A stretch of 64,000 bases of DNA from Lacticaseibacillus hegangensis (GCF_003946465.1 NZ_RHOL01000007.1:1-64000), one strand, 5' to 3'. Shown: positions 9,623 to 23,568, counted from the first letter of the stretch. Notes: a model not told the origin generated them from the letters alone. Made by a program: numbers and translations.

Positions 9623-10506
9623 GAGCGGTTCACCGTCGCTTTCCGTTTGTTGACATCACGATGCGTAATATCGACCGGGTACCCGGCCGCCGCAAACGCC
9701 TTGCCGACCCGCTCCGTGAATGCCACACTGCGGTGCTGACCGCCAGTACAGCCGATCGCGATAGTCACACTGCTTTTGCCCTCTTGTTTGTACTGCGGCA
9801 TAATGCTGGCCAGCATCGTGTAAAACTGCTGGTAAAACGTTTCCGCCGCCGGGTTATCCATCACGTAATCGTAGACTTCCTGATCGCGGCCGTCGCGGTT
9901 GCGAAACTTCTGCACGTAGTAGGGATTGGGCAAGAAACGCACATCCATCACGATATCGGCATCGATAGGCAAACCGTACTTGAAACCGAAGGACATCACT
10001 TCCAAGTGGAAGGTCGGATGATCGGCCGATTTGAAGATGACGAAGAGCTTTTCGCGCAGCTGCCGGGGAGAAAGGTTGGTCGTGTCGATTACCACCTGGG
10101 CGCGGTTGCGCAGTTCAGTCAGCAGGCTGCGCTCCTTTTTGATGCCGTCCATCAGGCGGCCTTCCTGCGCTAAGGGATGACTGCGGCGGGTCTCCTTGTA
10201 CCGGGACACCAGCTCGGCATCCGTCGCGTCCAGAAACAGAATCTTGGTGGTGACAAACGACGTGTTGTCCAAGTTGGCCAGCATATCATTGATCTGGTCG
10301 TAAAAGGCGTGGCTGCGCAAGTCCACCACCAGCGCGATCTTGGTGATCTTGCCATTTTCCTTCATCAATTCCCAGAACTTTGGCAACAGCGCCGGGGGCA
10401 TATTGTCGACGGTGAAGTAACCCAAGTCCTCAAATGATTGCATGGCGACGGTTTTGCCGGCGCCGGACATGCCGGTGATCACCACGAGATTCATCGTGTC
10501 TGCCAT
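9619..10506 (-). CDS. rapZ: RapZ-family RNase adapter / nucleotide-binding protein
   Basis: YvcJ/RapZ homologue of 295 residues with an N-terminal P-loop ([10 protein letters not shown], residues 10-19), a Walker B-like region and a C-terminal domain ending in [18 protein letters not shown] and [10 protein letters not shown]. In Escherichia coli RapZ guides RNase E to a small RNA; in Bacillus YvcJ binds and hydrolyses nucleotides. An ATG-in-frame start eight codons upstream lacks a ribosome site, whereas the ATG at 10506 follows AAGGG. It is the first gene of the operon, with an extended -10 promoter just upstream. Confidence 0.93.
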   Translation of the reverse strand: MADTMNLVVITGMSGAGKTVAMQSFEDLGYFTVDNMPPALLPKFWELMKENGKITKIALVVDLRSHAFYDQINDMLANLDNTSFVTTKILFLDATDAELVSRYKETRRSHPLAQEGRLMDGIKKERSLLTELRNRAQVVIDTTNLSPRQLREKLFVIFKSADHPTFHLEVMSFGFKYGLPIDADIVMDVRFLPNPYYVQKFRNRDGRDQEVYDYVMDNPAAETFYQQFYTMLASIMPQYKQEGKSSVTIAIGCTGGQHRSVAFTERVGKAFAAAGYPVDITHRDVNKRKATVNRS

Positions 10507-10528
10507 CCTATCCCTTCTTTCTTTGCCC

Positions 10529-10537
10529 ATTGTAACA
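10529..10537 (-). promoter_or_regulatory. Extended -10 promoter of rapZ-yvcK-whiA
   Basis: The minus strand reads TGTTACAAT (-10 TACAAT at 10529-10534 with a TGn extension). No good -35 hexamer is seen at 16-18 bp. Confidence 0.5.
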
Positions 10538-10587
10538 TGCCGGGCGTGTCATCAACAGCCCTGGCGTTTCCAACTTTTCACGGCACG

Positions 10588-10611
10588 AAAAAAGCCGCCC
10601 CGCAGGACGGC
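10588..10611 (-). terminator. Terminator of the DUF308 gene
   Basis: A seven-pair stem (10594-10600 with 10605-10611, one G-U, four-base loop) is followed by six T on the minus strand, eight bases behind the stop codon. Confidence 0.9.
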
Positions 10612-10618
10612 CGCATGC

Positions 10619-11158
10619 TCAAATCTGACGCCGCGCAAAAGCGGTGAGGAGCGCGTTGATTCCAAGAATCAAAAAGGCAGTGGCGAGTAGGACAATCAGT
10701 CCGACTGCCGCGACCACCGGCTGCATGATCAGCAGCAAGCTGACCAGCACCGCGAACAGGTCGAGCACCAAGGTCAGGATAAACCAACCGGTCCCAGCGT
10801 CGCGCATGTGCCCGGCGTTGACCAAGTTGGCGATGCTGTCGACCAAAAACCATATGGCAAACAGGTATGCCAGCGTGATGGCCCCCGACTCAAGGTCAAA
10901 CAGGAAGACCAGCCCCAGCAGTACGTCGAAAATTCCGGCAATCAAGCTGATCCATGCGAGGCCCCCAGTCAGTGCCCGTAATTTAGAGAAGCTGGCCAGC
11001 GTGGCGATGCCGCGAATGATGGCAACCAGCGCGAACAGGAAGGTCAATGTCGCCATCGTTGCGCCTGGGTGATTCACGACCACGATTGCCGCCAAGATCA
11101 AAGCAATCCCAGTGAAGAGCTCGCCCCAGTCAAAACCAAAGTGTGTCTGTCTAAACAT
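10619..11158 (-). CDS. HdeD-like membrane protein (DUF308)
   Basis: A 179-residue protein with about six hydrophobic segments in short pairs, for example FTGIALILAAIVVV, ATLTFLFALVAIIRGIATL, GGLAWISLIAGIFDVLLGLVFLF and ITLAYLFAIWFLVDSIANLV. This is the repeated pattern of the HdeD/DUF308 family. HdeD is linked to acid resistance in enterobacteria; the function in lactobacilli is unknown. It is monocistronic, with its own sigma-A type promoter, an AGAGGTGG ribosome site and a strong terminator. No stress operator was recognised. Confidence 0.8.
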   Translation of the reverse strand: MFRQTHFGFDWGELFTGIALILAAIVVVNHPGATMATLTFLFALVAIIRGIATLASFSKLRALTGGLAWISLIAGIFDVLLGLVFLFDLESGAITLAYLFAIWFLVDSIANLVNAGHMRDAGTGWFILTLVLDLFAVLVSLLLIMQPVVAAVGLIVLLATAFLILGINALLTAFARRQI

Positions 11159-11179
11159 AATTTGCCACCTCTTGCATTC

Positions 11180-11208
11180 ATCATACCGACTCGGCTTTTA
11201 ATGCACAA
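11180..11208 (-). promoter_or_regulatory. Promoter of the DUF308 gene
   Basis: Minus strand: -35 TTGTGC (11203-11208), 17-bp spacer, -10 TATGAT (11180-11185), about 20 bp before the start codon. Confidence 0.7.
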
Positions 11209-11233
11209 GGAAAACTCAGCACCAGGCAACAGG

Positions 11234-14098
<2,865 letters not shown>

Positions 14099-14104
14099 AA
14101 ATCC

Positions 14105-16117
<2,013 letters not shown>

Positions 16118-16172
16118 CTGATTACCTCCAGTGGCCGACCGCCGCAGCGGGCGATTATCATGGGCCTGGCAA

Positions 16173-16200
16173 CAAAAAAGTCGGAACCGAGATCCCAACT
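16173..16200 (-). terminator. Terminator behind yfbR, inside the uvrB leader
   Basis: An eight-pair stem with two G-U pairs (16179-16186 with 16193-16200, six-base loop) is followed by a run of six T on the minus strand. It can terminate yfbR transcripts. It also lies downstream of the predicted uvrB promoter, so the uvrBA mRNA would start almost at this hairpin. Confidence 0.8.
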
Positions 16201-16214
16201 TTTGACTGACACTT

Positions 16215-16223
16215 ATTATACCA
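16215..16223 (-). promoter_or_regulatory. Extended -10 promoter of uvrBA
   Basis: The minus strand reads TGGTATAAT, with consensus -10 TATAAT at 16215-16220 and a TGn extension. The region of a -35 is occupied by the LexA-type box. The predicted start is near 16208. Confidence 0.7.
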
Positions 16224-16226
16224 TAG

Positions 16227-16240
16227 CGAACAAATATTCG
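16227..16240. promoter_or_regulatory. LexA (DinR) SOS box
   Basis: CGAAC-AAAT-ATTCG matches the Gram-positive SOS consensus CGAAC-N4-GTTCG at nine of ten fixed positions. It overlaps the -35 region of the uvrBA promoter, as expected for repression. Confidence 0.8.
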
Positions 16241-16252
16241 TGCTCGCGTTCT

Positions 16253-16888
16253 TTACTTTTTTGCCATCACCGAGCGGGTCAACTTCTTCAGCATGTCGCG
16301 ATCGGCAAACTCCTCGTTCAACATATCAGGCAAGATCTCTTTGAGAAAATACTGGACGCTTGGCCGCGCCTCAAAGCTCATGATGACGCTCAAGCTTTCC
16401 GTGTAAATATTGACGAACACGCGCTCAGGGTTGCCCTTTTCAATTTCGCCGAAGGATTCGTAAAGCAGGTCGACCTTGTCAGAAATGCTAAGGATTTGCC
16501 CTTCCAGCGTCTCATCTTTGCCCTCACCCAGTCGGCGGCGGTAGATGTCCTGGTATTCGGCCGGAATCTCGTTTTGAATAAAGTTTTCAGTCATCGATTC
16601 TTCAACATCGGCCAGCATCTCGCGCAAGGCTGGTGTGGCATACTTGACCGGCGTCTTGATGTCGCCGATGAAGCGCTCCGTGTAATCGTGGTTCAAGGCT
16701 TTTTCGTACAACATCTGCCAGTTGACCTGATTCCCGGCGTGCTCTTCGATGTCGCCCAGCATCTGGGCAATCTCGGCCACCTTGAACGAGTGCGCGGCCA
16801 CGCTGTGCTCAGCGTACTTGAAGAAGCCCGGCGCGCGGCGCAGCGTCTCTAAATTACCTAACCCCTGGATGTACTGATGCATGCCCAT
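16253..16888 (-). CDS. YfbR-like HD-domain 5'-deoxynucleotidase
   Basis: A 211-residue HD-superfamily phosphohydrolase. The metal-binding pattern is seen in EHSVAAHSFKVAEIAQ (about 28-45) and NHDYTERFIGD, resembling E. coli YfbR, which dephosphorylates deoxyribonucleoside 5'-monophosphates. Three residues of context support the start: ATG at 16888 follows CAGGGGG, while the longer frame has no ribosome site. A promoter lies 30 bp upstream and a terminator follows. Substrate range is inferred from the family. Confidence 0.8.
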   Translation of the reverse strand: MGMHQYIQGLGNLETLRRAPGFFKYAEHSVAAHSFKVAEIAQMLGDIEEHAGNQVNWQMLYEKALNHDYTERFIGDIKTPVKYATPALREMLADVEESMTENFIQNEIPAEYQDIYRRRLGEGKDETLEGQILSISDKVDLLYESFGEIEKGNPERVFVNIYTESLSVIMSFEARPSVQYFLKEILPDMLNEEFADRDMLKKLTRSVMAKK

Positions 16889-16917
16889 GATGCAGCCCCC
16901 TGACGTAAATTTTGAAC

Positions 16918-16946
16918 AGCTTACCACGCCGGCCGCCAGGATTCAA
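16918..16946 (-). promoter_or_regulatory. Promoter of the YfbR-like gene
   Basis: Minus strand: -35 TTGAAT (16941-16946), 17-bp spacer, -10 TAAGCT (16918-16923). Confidence 0.6.
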
Positions 16947-16967
16947 CCCCGCTCAGCGTCGCGAATC

Positions 16968-16992
16968 AAAAAGGACCTCCCGAAGAGGTCCT
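16968..16992 (-). terminator. Terminator of pgcA
   Basis: A perfect 8-bp stem (16972-16979 with 16985-16992, five-base loop) is followed by five T on the minus strand, eight bases behind the stop. Confidence 0.92.
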
Positions 16993-17000
16993 CATGATGA

Positions 17001-18719
17001 TTACGAATTCTTGAAAGCAGTCAAGGCGTCCTCAAAGGCGGCCAGCTTCTTGTCGGCAGCGTCTTTGGAATCGGCGACTGTGCCGACGTAGAACTTGACC
17101 TTGGGCTCCGTCCCGGATGGCCGAATCGCGATCCACGTGCCATCGGCCAGAATATACTTCAGCACATCAGACACTGGCATGGCAATCGGACTCACATTGC
17201 CGGACGCATCTGTGGTTTGCTGAAGCTTGTAATCTTCGGTCGAAACCACCTTGACGCCGGCAAACTCGGCCGGGCTTTCCTCACGGAACTTGGTCATCAA
17301 AGCGGCCATTTCCTTCGGGCCCTCAAGGCCTGGGAAGTCCAAGCCCACGGTCTTTTCGGCAAAGTGACCGTAGCGGTCGTACAGGGCTTGAATGCCATCC
17401 CACAACGTCTTGCCCTGGGCCTTGTAATACGCGGCGACTTCCGCGAGCAGCACAGTCGACTGAATCGCATCCTTATCGCGGACAAACGGCTTGATCAAGT
17501 AGCCATAGCTCTCCTCAAACCCGAACAGAAACTCATGACTACCGGTTTCCTCGTACTGCTTGATTTGATCGCCGATAAACTTAAAGCCAGTTTCAACGTT
17601 GATCATCTCAACGCCATAATCCTTCGCAATGGCTGTTGCCAGCTCTGTCGACACGATTGACTTGACCACCGCGCCGTTGGCCGGCAAAGTGCCCGCCTGC
17701 TTGCGTGCCTCCAGAATGTAGTGAAGCAGTAAACTGGCGATTTGATTGCCGGTCAGCAGCTGATAGCTGCTGCCGGTCCACACTGCGGTGCCGAGGCGAT
17801 CGGCATCCGGATCCGTGGCAATCAGGACATCCGCGTGGCTCTTTTTACCCATTTCAATGGCCAAGTCAAACGTCTGCGGAAATTCCGGGTTGGGGAAGGG
17901 CGTGGTTGGGAACTCCGGGTCAGCGGTGGACTGCGGCAGCACGAGTTCGAAGTTTTCAAACCCGGCGTTGCGCAGCACCATCTGAGCGGGGATTCGGCCG
18001 GTGCCGTTCAACGGTGAGTAAATCAGGCTCATATCCTTGCCGACTGTCTTGACCAAGTCCGCGTTGATCGTCACGGTGCCAACGGCGCGGTAATAGGCCT
18101 CGTCCACGCCTTCGCCGATGATATGCATCAGGTCCTTCGCCCGCAGTTGATGAACATCCATCACCTTGACCCCGAACAGGTCCGTGACACTCCGGACGTA
18201 CGCCGTGATCTTGTCGGACTCTTCCGGCGGCATTTGACCGCCATCCGGGCCGTAGATCTTGTAGCCGTTGTACTGCTTTGGGTTGTGGCTGGCCGTGATC
18301 ATGATGCCGGCGTAAGTCTTCAGTTCACGCACCGCAAAAGACAGCTCCGGTGTCGGGCGCAAGCTGTCGAATACAAAACTTGGGATCTCATGCTCGCCTA
18401 GGACCGCCGCGGCCTCAAGGGCAAATTGCTGGCTCATGTAACGGGAGTCGAACGAAATGGCCACCCCTTGCGCCTTTTGCGCGGTGGGCAAGGTGTCCAT
18501 AAACCGCGCCAGGCCCTCAGTCGCCTGCCGCACCGTGTAAATGTTCATCCGGTTGATGCCGGCCCCGATAATGCCGCGCATCCCCGCCGTGCCAAAACTC
18601 ATCGGCGCCGTGAAGGCCTCTTCCTGCGTAGTCTCATCCATTGTTTGCAGCTCAGTTTTGAGCGCTGCATCCAGGGTGGGCTCGTTTAGCCACGCCTGGT
18701 AGTTTTCCTTATATCCCAT
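17001..18719 (-). CDS. pgcA: Phosphoglucomutase (alpha-D-phosphohexomutase family)
   Basis: Interconverts glucose 6-phosphate and glucose 1-phosphate, feeding UDP-glucose and cell-wall polysaccharide synthesis. The 572 residues match the PgcA branch. The phosphoserine loop is ITASHNP (Ser144), the magnesium loop is TDPDADRLG, the sugar-binding loop contains EESYGY, and the phosphate-binding end is IRPSGTEPKVKFYVG. An ACAGGAG site precedes the ATG. It is monocistronic, with a terminator on each side. Confidence 0.95.
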   Translation of the reverse strand: MGYKENYQAWLNEPTLDAALKTELQTMDETTQEEAFTAPMSFGTAGMRGIIGAGINRMNIYTVRQATEGLARFMDTLPTAQKAQGVAISFDSRYMSQQFALEAAAVLGEHEIPSFVFDSLRPTPELSFAVRELKTYAGIMITASHNPKQYNGYKIYGPDGGQMPPEESDKITAYVRSVTDLFGVKVMDVHQLRAKDLMHIIGEGVDEAYYRAVGTVTINADLVKTVGKDMSLIYSPLNGTGRIPAQMVLRNAGFENFELVLPQSTADPEFPTTPFPNPEFPQTFDLAIEMGKKSHADVLIATDPDADRLGTAVWTGSSYQLLTGNQIASLLLHYILEARKQAGTLPANGAVVKSIVSTELATAIAKDYGVEMINVETGFKFIGDQIKQYEETGSHEFLFGFEESYGYLIKPFVRDKDAIQSTVLLAEVAAYYKAQGKTLWDGIQALYDRYGHFAEKTVGLDFPGLEGPKEMAALMTKFREESPAEFAGVKVVSTEDYKLQQTTDASGNVSPIAMPVSDVLKYILADGTWIAIRPSGTEPKVKFYVGTVADSKDAADKKLAAFEDALTAFKNS

Positions 18720-18836
18720 GTGATCAGCTCCTGTCTTTTATTCAGGCTGCGATTGACACGCCTATTGTAACCCCGAACCACGAATAAAGCGCGCGCAAAC
18801 GCCTCCTCAAGCACTTCGCGGCCTCAGCTTCCCCAT

Positions 18837-18866
18837 TTATTATTGCACAGCCAGTTTTTGATGCAA
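18837..18866 (-). promoter_or_regulatory. Possible promoter of pgcA
   Basis: Minus strand: TTGCAT (18861-18866), 18-bp spacer, TAATAA (18837-18842). A second TACAAT hexamer lies nearer the gene (about 18763-18768) without a good -35. The stretch 18720-18898 otherwise holds no gene. Confidence 0.35.
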
Positions 18867-18898
18867 TCAGGACGCGGCAACTCTCATCACCGTCCAAG

Positions 18899-18934
18899 AA
18901 AAAAACACCGACTGCCAAAAGTGGCGACCGGTGT
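18899..18934 (-). terminator. Terminator of the hprK-lgt-gpsA-trxB operon
   Basis: Outer stem ACACCG/CGGTGT and inner stem GCCA/TGGC, with a small internal bulge, are followed by a T-run on the minus strand, directly behind trxB. Confidence 0.8.
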
Positions 18935-18943
18935 AGCTTTAAG

Positions 18944-19912
18944 CTAGTTTTGCTCAGCGGAAGGCACAGCGCCCGCCTGTAATTGTGCGTCTTGCAAACT
19001 TTGAATGTAATTAAAAGCACTTTGACCGGCCTGGCCGCCTTCACCGACCGCCGTTGCGATCTGGCGCAGGTTCTTCGCCCGAACGTCGCCGATGGCAAAA
19101 ATGCCAGGGACTTGGGTCTCCATAAGTTCGTTAGTCGGGATCCAGCCCGCGTCATCAAGCACATCAACGTGCTTAAAACTGTCGGTCAGCGGCTTGATGC
19201 CGACGTAGATGAACACGCCGGAAACTGGGAGCACTTTATCCTCGCCGGTTTCCTTGTCGTGATAGCGCACGCCGGTGACTTTATTGTCATCGCCCAAGAT
19301 TTCCTCAGTTTGCGCGTTCCAGACAAAATGCATCTTGGGGTTGGCAAACGCCCGCTGCTGAATGATTTTCTGCGCGCGCAGTTGGTCGCGGCGGTGAATC
19401 ACCGTCACTTTAGACGCCAGCCCTGCGAGGTATAGCCCTTCTTCAACCGCGGAATCGCCGCCACCGATCACGGCGACCTCCTGGCCCTTGAAAAATGCCC
19501 CGTCGCAAACCGCGCAGTATGAAACGCCGCGGCCGCCGTATGCTTCCTCACCAGGCACGCCGAGCTTACGGTGCTCAGCGCCGGTTGCGATGATCACCGC
19601 TTTGGCCTGGTACTCGCCTTCGTCTGTGACCACGGTTTTGATTTTGCCGTCATCGGTCAAATCGGTGACATTCCCGTACGCATACTCGGCACCAAACTGC
19701 GTGGCCCCGTCGTACATCTGTTGGCCGAGTTCTGGACCCAGAATCGACTTAAAACCAGGATAGTTCTCCACAGCCGCGGTGTTATTCATTTGGCCGCCGT
19801 AAATCCCCCGGTCAAGCATGAGCACCGACAGGTTCGCGCGCGACGCATACAGCGCCGCGGTCATCCCGCCGGGGCCAGCACCGATCACAATCACATCATA
19901 TTGTTTTGCCAT
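18944..19912 (-). CDS. trxB: Thioredoxin reductase (NADPH)
   Basis: Flavoprotein that reduces thioredoxin with NADPH. It has 322 residues: FAD-binding GAGPGGMTAAL (11-21), redox pair Cys133/Cys136 in SYCAVCDGAFF, NADPH-binding GGGDSAVEEG and the C-terminal FAD motif FAIGDVR. The ATG at 19912 is eight bases after GAAGGAG; the GTG three codons upstream overlaps that site and is unlikely. It is last in the hprK operon, 52 bp after gpsA. Confidence 0.96.
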   Translation of the reverse strand: MAKQYDVIVIGAGPGGMTAALYASRANLSVLMLDRGIYGGQMNNTAAVENYPGFKSILGPELGQQMYDGATQFGAEYAYGNVTDLTDDGKIKTVVTDEGEYQAKAVIIATGAEHRKLGVPGEEAYGGRGVSYCAVCDGAFFKGQEVAVIGGGDSAVEEGLYLAGLASKVTVIHRRDQLRAQKIIQQRAFANPKMHFVWNAQTEEILGDDNKVTGVRYHDKETGEDKVLPVSGVFIYVGIKPLTDSFKHVDVLDDAGWIPTNELMETQVPGIFAIGDVRAKNLRQIATAVGEGGQAGQSAFNYIQSLQDAQLQAGAVPSAEQN

Positions 19913-19964
19913 GGCAAACACTCCTTCGCCGCATTTTTGCTTACGTTTTGTAAGTCTTTAGTTA

Positions 19965-21008
19965 CTATACCTGCTTTGGTGTAGTTTGTAAAGTCAGCCC
20001 AAAGTCAAATTCCGGTTTGCCCTCACGCGCCATCAGATCCGTAATCACGGTCTTAATGGGAGCACCTTGGTACAAGACTTGATAGATGCCCTCAGAAATT
20101 GGCATATCGCAACCCTGATCCTTGGCCAGTTCGTGCACGACCTTCGCAGTGGACACACCTTCGACGACCATGCCCATGTTGGCGAGCACGTCTGACAGCT
20201 TTTTCCCTTGCCCGAGCGCATTGCCGGCGCGCCAGTTACGGCTGTGCACGCTGGTGCATGTCACGATCAAATCGCCGACCCCAGACAGCCCGATGAAGGT
20301 CATCGGATTGGCCCCCATGTGCGTGCCTAATCGAGTAATCTCCGCCAGCCCGCGGGTCATCAGTGCCGCTTTGGTATTGTCGCCATAGCCCAGCCCGTGC
20401 AAAGCCCCGGCGCCGATCGCGATGACATTTTTCAGCGCCGCACCCAGCTCAACGCCAAGGACGTCTGTATTGGTGTACAGCCGGAAATAGTCATTCATGA
20501 ACAGCTTCTGGACGGCCTGGGCGGCGGCCAGATCCGATGAGGCGACAGTCAGCGTGGTGATGTCCTTGGTGGCCACATCTTCTGCATGACTAGGGCCTGA
20601 AATCACCACGGGCCCACGGTATGCCCCGACTGGCAGCACCGCTGCCAGCACCTCGGAGACCCGCAGCTTGGTGCCCAGCTCCAGCCCCTTGGCCGCATGG
20701 GCAACGATGGGCTGGCCTTGAAGCAGCGGTTTGACCTGCTCGGCGACGCTGCGGATCGCGTTAGTCGGCACCACAAACAGGATCACGGTCGCCCCGGCCA
20801 CCGCTTCTGCTAGGTCACTAGTCGCCCGCAGGTCATCGTGCAGCACGAAATCAGGCAGATAATGCTGGTTATGATGGGTCTCGTTGATTTCCGGGACCTG
20901 CTTTTGATCATGGGTCCATAAGGCAACATTCAACCCATTTTCCACCAGCAGATTGGCCAGCACCGTGCCCCAAGAGCCAGCGCCAAGTACCGCAATTTTA
21001 TCAGTCAC
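19965..21008 (-). CDS. gpsA: Glycerol-3-phosphate dehydrogenase [NAD(P)+]
   Basis: Makes sn-glycerol 3-phosphate from dihydroxyacetone phosphate for phospholipids and lipoteichoic acid. It has 347 residues, an N-terminal GAGSWGTVLANLL Rossmann motif (9-21), the catalytic Lys in ALKNVIAIGAG and the conserved GLSGVGDLIVTCTS. It lies between lgt and trxB in the hprK operon with short gaps, and links glycolytic triose phosphate to membrane synthesis. Confidence 0.97.
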   Translation of the reverse strand: MTDKIAVLGAGSWGTVLANLLVENGLNVALWTHDQKQVPEINETHHNQHYLPDFVLHDDLRATSDLAEAVAGATVILFVVPTNAIRSVAEQVKPLLQGQPIVAHAAKGLELGTKLRVSEVLAAVLPVGAYRGPVVISGPSHAEDVATKDITTLTVASSDLAAAQAVQKLFMNDYFRLYTNTDVLGVELGAALKNVIAIGAGALHGLGYGDNTKAALMTRGLAEITRLGTHMGANPMTFIGLSGVGDLIVTCTSVHSRNWRAGNALGQGKKLSDVLANMGMVVEGVSTAKVVHELAKDQGCDMPISEGIYQVLYQGAPIKTVITDLMAREGKPEFDFGLTLQTTPKQV

Positions 21009-21018
21009 AAGATCACTC

Positions 21019-21840
21019 CTATAAGTTATTCAGCGAAAAGCCGTCCATGTACCAAGGGACATCCTTGTGGCGCCGCCAAAGCACCAACGCCAGCGCGCCG
21101 GCAAACAGCACCACTGACAGCAGCTGCGACACCCGCAGGCCCGGCATCAAATATAGACTGTCCGTGCGCATACCCTCGACAAAAAAGCGGCCGAAGCTGT
21201 ACCACATGACGTAACTCAGCAGAATTTCGCCCCGCTTGAACCACCCCTTGTGGTGGCGAACCGTCATAATCAGCACAAACCCGATCAGATTCCACATCGA
21301 CTCGTACAGAAAAGTGGGCTGCCGGTAGGCGCCGGCGATGTTCATCTGCTGAATGATAAATTCCGGCAGGTGCAGACCTCGCAAGTACGCAAGCGTGGTC
21401 TTAGCCCCGAACGCTTCCTGATTCATGAAGTTGCCCCAGCGGCCGATGCTTTGCGCGATCATGACCGTTGGCGCCGCAATGTCGAGCACCAGCCACGCGG
21501 GCAGCCACTTGACCCGGCAGTAAATCAGAAACACGATCACGCTGGCAATCAGTGCCCCGTAAATCGCGATCCCGCCGTTCCAGATGGCAATAATCTGGCT
21601 TGGGTGCGCGCTGTAGTAGGGCCACTCAAAGGCCACGTAGTAAAGCCGTGCGCCCACCAGCGCAAATGGTAACGCCCACAGGACGAGGTTAATGATGTGA
21701 TCTTCCCCGATCCCGCGGGCGTTTGCTTCACGTGTCGCCAGCCAGACGGCCAGCAGGACTCCGCAGGCGATGATCACGCCGTACCAGTGGATCTCCAGCC
21801 CGCCGAGCTTCAGTGCAATTGGATTTAATGCTGCAACCAT
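21019..21840 (-). CDS. lgt: Prolipoprotein diacylglyceryl transferase
   Basis: Transfers diacylglycerol from phosphatidylglycerol to the lipobox Cys of lipoproteins at the membrane. It is a 273-residue polytopic protein with about seven hydrophobic segments. The Lgt signature [13 protein letters not shown] (about 137-149) is present, as is the HWYGVIIA segment near residue 18. It is placed two bases after hprK and ten before gpsA. PstS in this window is one likely substrate. Confidence 0.96.
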   Translation of the reverse strand: MVAALNPIALKLGGLEIHWYGVIIACGVLLAVWLATREANARGIGEDHIINLVLWALPFALVGARLYYVAFEWPYYSAHPSQIIAIWNGGIAIYGALIASVIVFLIYCRVKWLPAWLVLDIAAPTVMIAQSIGRWGNFMNQEAFGAKTTLAYLRGLHLPEFIIQQMNIAGAYRQPTFLYESMWNLIGFVLIMTVRHHKGWFKRGEILLSYVMWYSFGRFFVEGMRTDSLYLMPGLRVSQLLSVVLFAGALALVLWRRHKDVPWYMDGFSLNNL

Positions 21841-21841
21841 A

Positions 21842-22816
21842 CTATCCCTCGCTATCGGTCGAATCCTTGGCGTCTGCCCGATCGGCCTGTTCGTTTGATT
21901 TGATCAGGTGATTTAAGTTGTTCTCAAAAGTCTTGGTCGCGTCGTACCCCATCGACTTGGCGCGGAAGTTCATCGCCGCAACTTCAATGATCGACGCCAG
22001 ATTGCGCCCGACTTTGACCGGAATGGTGATTTTTGGCACGCTCACGTCAAAAATCTGCTGGCTCTGCTCACCGGAGCCCAGCCGATCGAACTGCTTGTCC
22101 TTGGTCCAGTTCTCCAGGTGCACGATCAGGTCAATGTTCGCGTGGGACCGCACTGCTCCGGCGCCAAACAGGTTCATCACATCGATGATGCCCAGCCCCC
22201 GGATTTCAAGCAGGTGAGCCAAAATGGCTGGCGCCTCACCCACAATCGTTTGCTCATCTTTTTGGTACACGTCGACGCGGTCATCGGCAATCAGCCGGTG
22301 TCCCCGCTGAATCAACTCCAGCGCGGTTTCAGACTTGCCGACACCGGAATCACCAGTGATCATGACGCCCAGTCCGTACAAGTCGACTAACACGCCGTGC
22401 ATACTTTGCCGTTCGGCCAGGCGGCTTTCCAGGTAGTCAGTCAGCAGACTGGACAGTCGGGTGGTGGGCAACTTTGACCCAAGCACCGGCACGTGCGCCG
22501 CATCCGCGGCCTCGAGCATCTCTGGCAAAGGCGCAATGCCGCGTGAAACCAAAAACGCTGGTGTGTCTTCGGACGCCATTCGTTTCAGAATCACCAGCCG
22601 CTCAGCAGCCGTCATGTTGCGGGCAAAGGCGCTCTCCGTCCGGCCAAACAGCTGGATCCGCTCGTGCGGATAGTAGTTGAAATAGCCCGTCAGTTCGAGC
22701 CCCGGTCGGGAAATATCACTCACGACCACCTGGCGTTCCGCCAGATAAGGCTCACCGCTGTACACGAGTAAGTTGATGTCTTTGACCAACTGCTTGACTG
22801 AGACTTGGTCTGCCAT
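21842..22816 (-). CDS. hprK: HPr kinase/phosphorylase
   Basis: Phosphorylates and dephosphorylates Ser46 of HPr, the signal for CcpA-dependent carbon catabolite control. It has 324 residues: an N-terminal domain, conserved His140 in [14 protein letters not shown]-loop GDSGVGKS (155-162), and the HprK signature in [19 protein letters not shown]. The ATG at 22816 has a GGGTGG site and the family N-terminus; an in-frame ATG seven codons earlier lacks one. It heads the hprK-lgt-gpsA-trxB operon. Confidence 0.96.
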   Translation of the reverse strand: MADQVSVKQLVKDINLLVYSGEPYLAERQVVVSDISRPGLELTGYFNYYPHERIQLFGRTESAFARNMTAAERLVILKRMASEDTPAFLVSRGIAPLPEMLEAADAAHVPVLGSKLPTTRLSSLLTDYLESRLAERQSMHGVLVDLYGLGVMITGDSGVGKSETALELIQRGHRLIADDRVDVYQKDEQTIVGEAPAILAHLLEIRGLGIIDVMNLFGAGAVRSHANIDLIVHLENWTKDKQFDRLGSGEQSQQIFDVSVPKITIPVKVGRNLASIIEVAAMNFRAKSMGYDATKTFENNLNHLIKSNEQADRADAKDSTDSEG

Positions 22817-22893
22817 TAGATCCACCCTGCCTTTCATTCATTGCTATCAGTGTATCATCACTGCTCAAAACTTAACAGTGGTGCGGCCATCAG

Positions 22894-22919
22894 AAAAAGC
22901 CAGGCACTCATGCCTGGCT
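22894..22919 (-). terminator. Terminator of the yvl-type cluster
   Basis: A perfect 9-bp stem (22898-22906 with 22911-22919, CTCA loop) is followed on the minus strand by five T counting the base that closes the stem. It separates the yvl-type cluster from hprK. Confidence 0.9.
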
Positions 22920-22924
22920 CTCGC

Positions 22925-23269
22925 TTAGCGATCCCTTCTGGGTTCGCCTAAAGTCGCATTCACAACACTGACAATCAAGGCGAAGATCATTTCACTACCG
23001 AAGCTGAAAAACGAAATGCCTGGCACGAACTGCGTCATCAAGACCACCATCAAAGCGTTCAGCACCAGCAGCGATAAGCCTAGAGTCAGAATCGTCAGCG
23101 GCAACGTCAGCAGCTTCAGTACCGGCTTAAGCAGCCCGTTCAACAGTCCCAGAATCACTGCTCCTGCCAGCGCCGCCTGCCAGTCGGCCACATACAGCTG
23201 ATTGGGCAGCAGTTCGGCGTAAACAATGAACACCGCCATGGTCAGCAGCACTTTGCGGATAAACCCCAT
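22925..23269 (-). CDS. Small membrane protein of the YvlD / phage-holin-like family
   Basis: 114 residues with three or four hydrophobic segments (LLTMAVFIVYAELLP, AALAGAVILGLLNGLL, LTLPLTILTLGLSLLVLNALMVVLM, IFALIVSVVNATLG). The pattern and the LLNGLLKPVLKLLTLPLTILTLGL region are typical of the YvlD family. In Bacillus, yvlABCD belongs to the envelope-stress SigW regulon; function is unknown. The start overlaps the preceding stop by one base, so it is the third gene of a three-gene unit. Confidence 0.8.
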   Translation of the reverse strand: MGFIRKVLLTMAVFIVYAELLPNQLYVADWQAALAGAVILGLLNGLLKPVLKLLTLPLTILTLGLSLLVLNALMVVLMTQFVPGISFFSFGSEMIFALIVSVVNATLGEPRRDR

Positions 23270-23568
23270 TAAAAATCACTCCAGTCATCATGATGGGATT
23301 CCCGCTGATGGTGTGACTCTTCTTTCACGTGCTCGGCGGGTTTGACCCCCGGCTTGAGGTAAGTTTGCCAGTCGCGGTGATCATGCCGGTCTGGCCGCGG
23401 CGCCCGGCCAGGCTGGCGGCGCACCAGCCACAAAATCAGAAGACCAATCAAAACCGGCCAGATTAAAATGTGGAGGAGTGCGATCCCGACAAATAGGCTA
23501 AAGCCGATGATGAGCACCAACGCGACACCGACGATGATCAAAATGATAGGTAAGAATAACAGTGGCAT
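23269..23568 (-). CDS. Small membrane protein, unrecognised
   Basis: 99 residues: an N-terminal half of two hydrophobic segments (about 2-23 and 26-49) and a hydrophilic C-terminal half rich in His, Arg and Asp, ending HHQRESHHDDWSDF. I recognise no family. It takes the place that the PspC-like YvlC has in Bacillus yvlBCD but shows no PspC domain. It sits 12 bp after the DUF4097 gene and overlaps the YvlD-like gene by one base. Confidence 0.7.
   Translation of the reverse strand: MPLLFLPIILIIVGVALVLIIGFSLFVGIALLHILIWPVLIGLLILWLVRRQPGRAPRPDRHDHRDWQTYLKPGVKPAEHVKEESHHQRESHHDDWSDF

Noticed and set aside
18742-19167. 141-codon minus-strand frame overlapping the trxB end
   Set aside because: It overlaps trxB in another frame and includes its terminator; no ribosome site and no recognisable protein.
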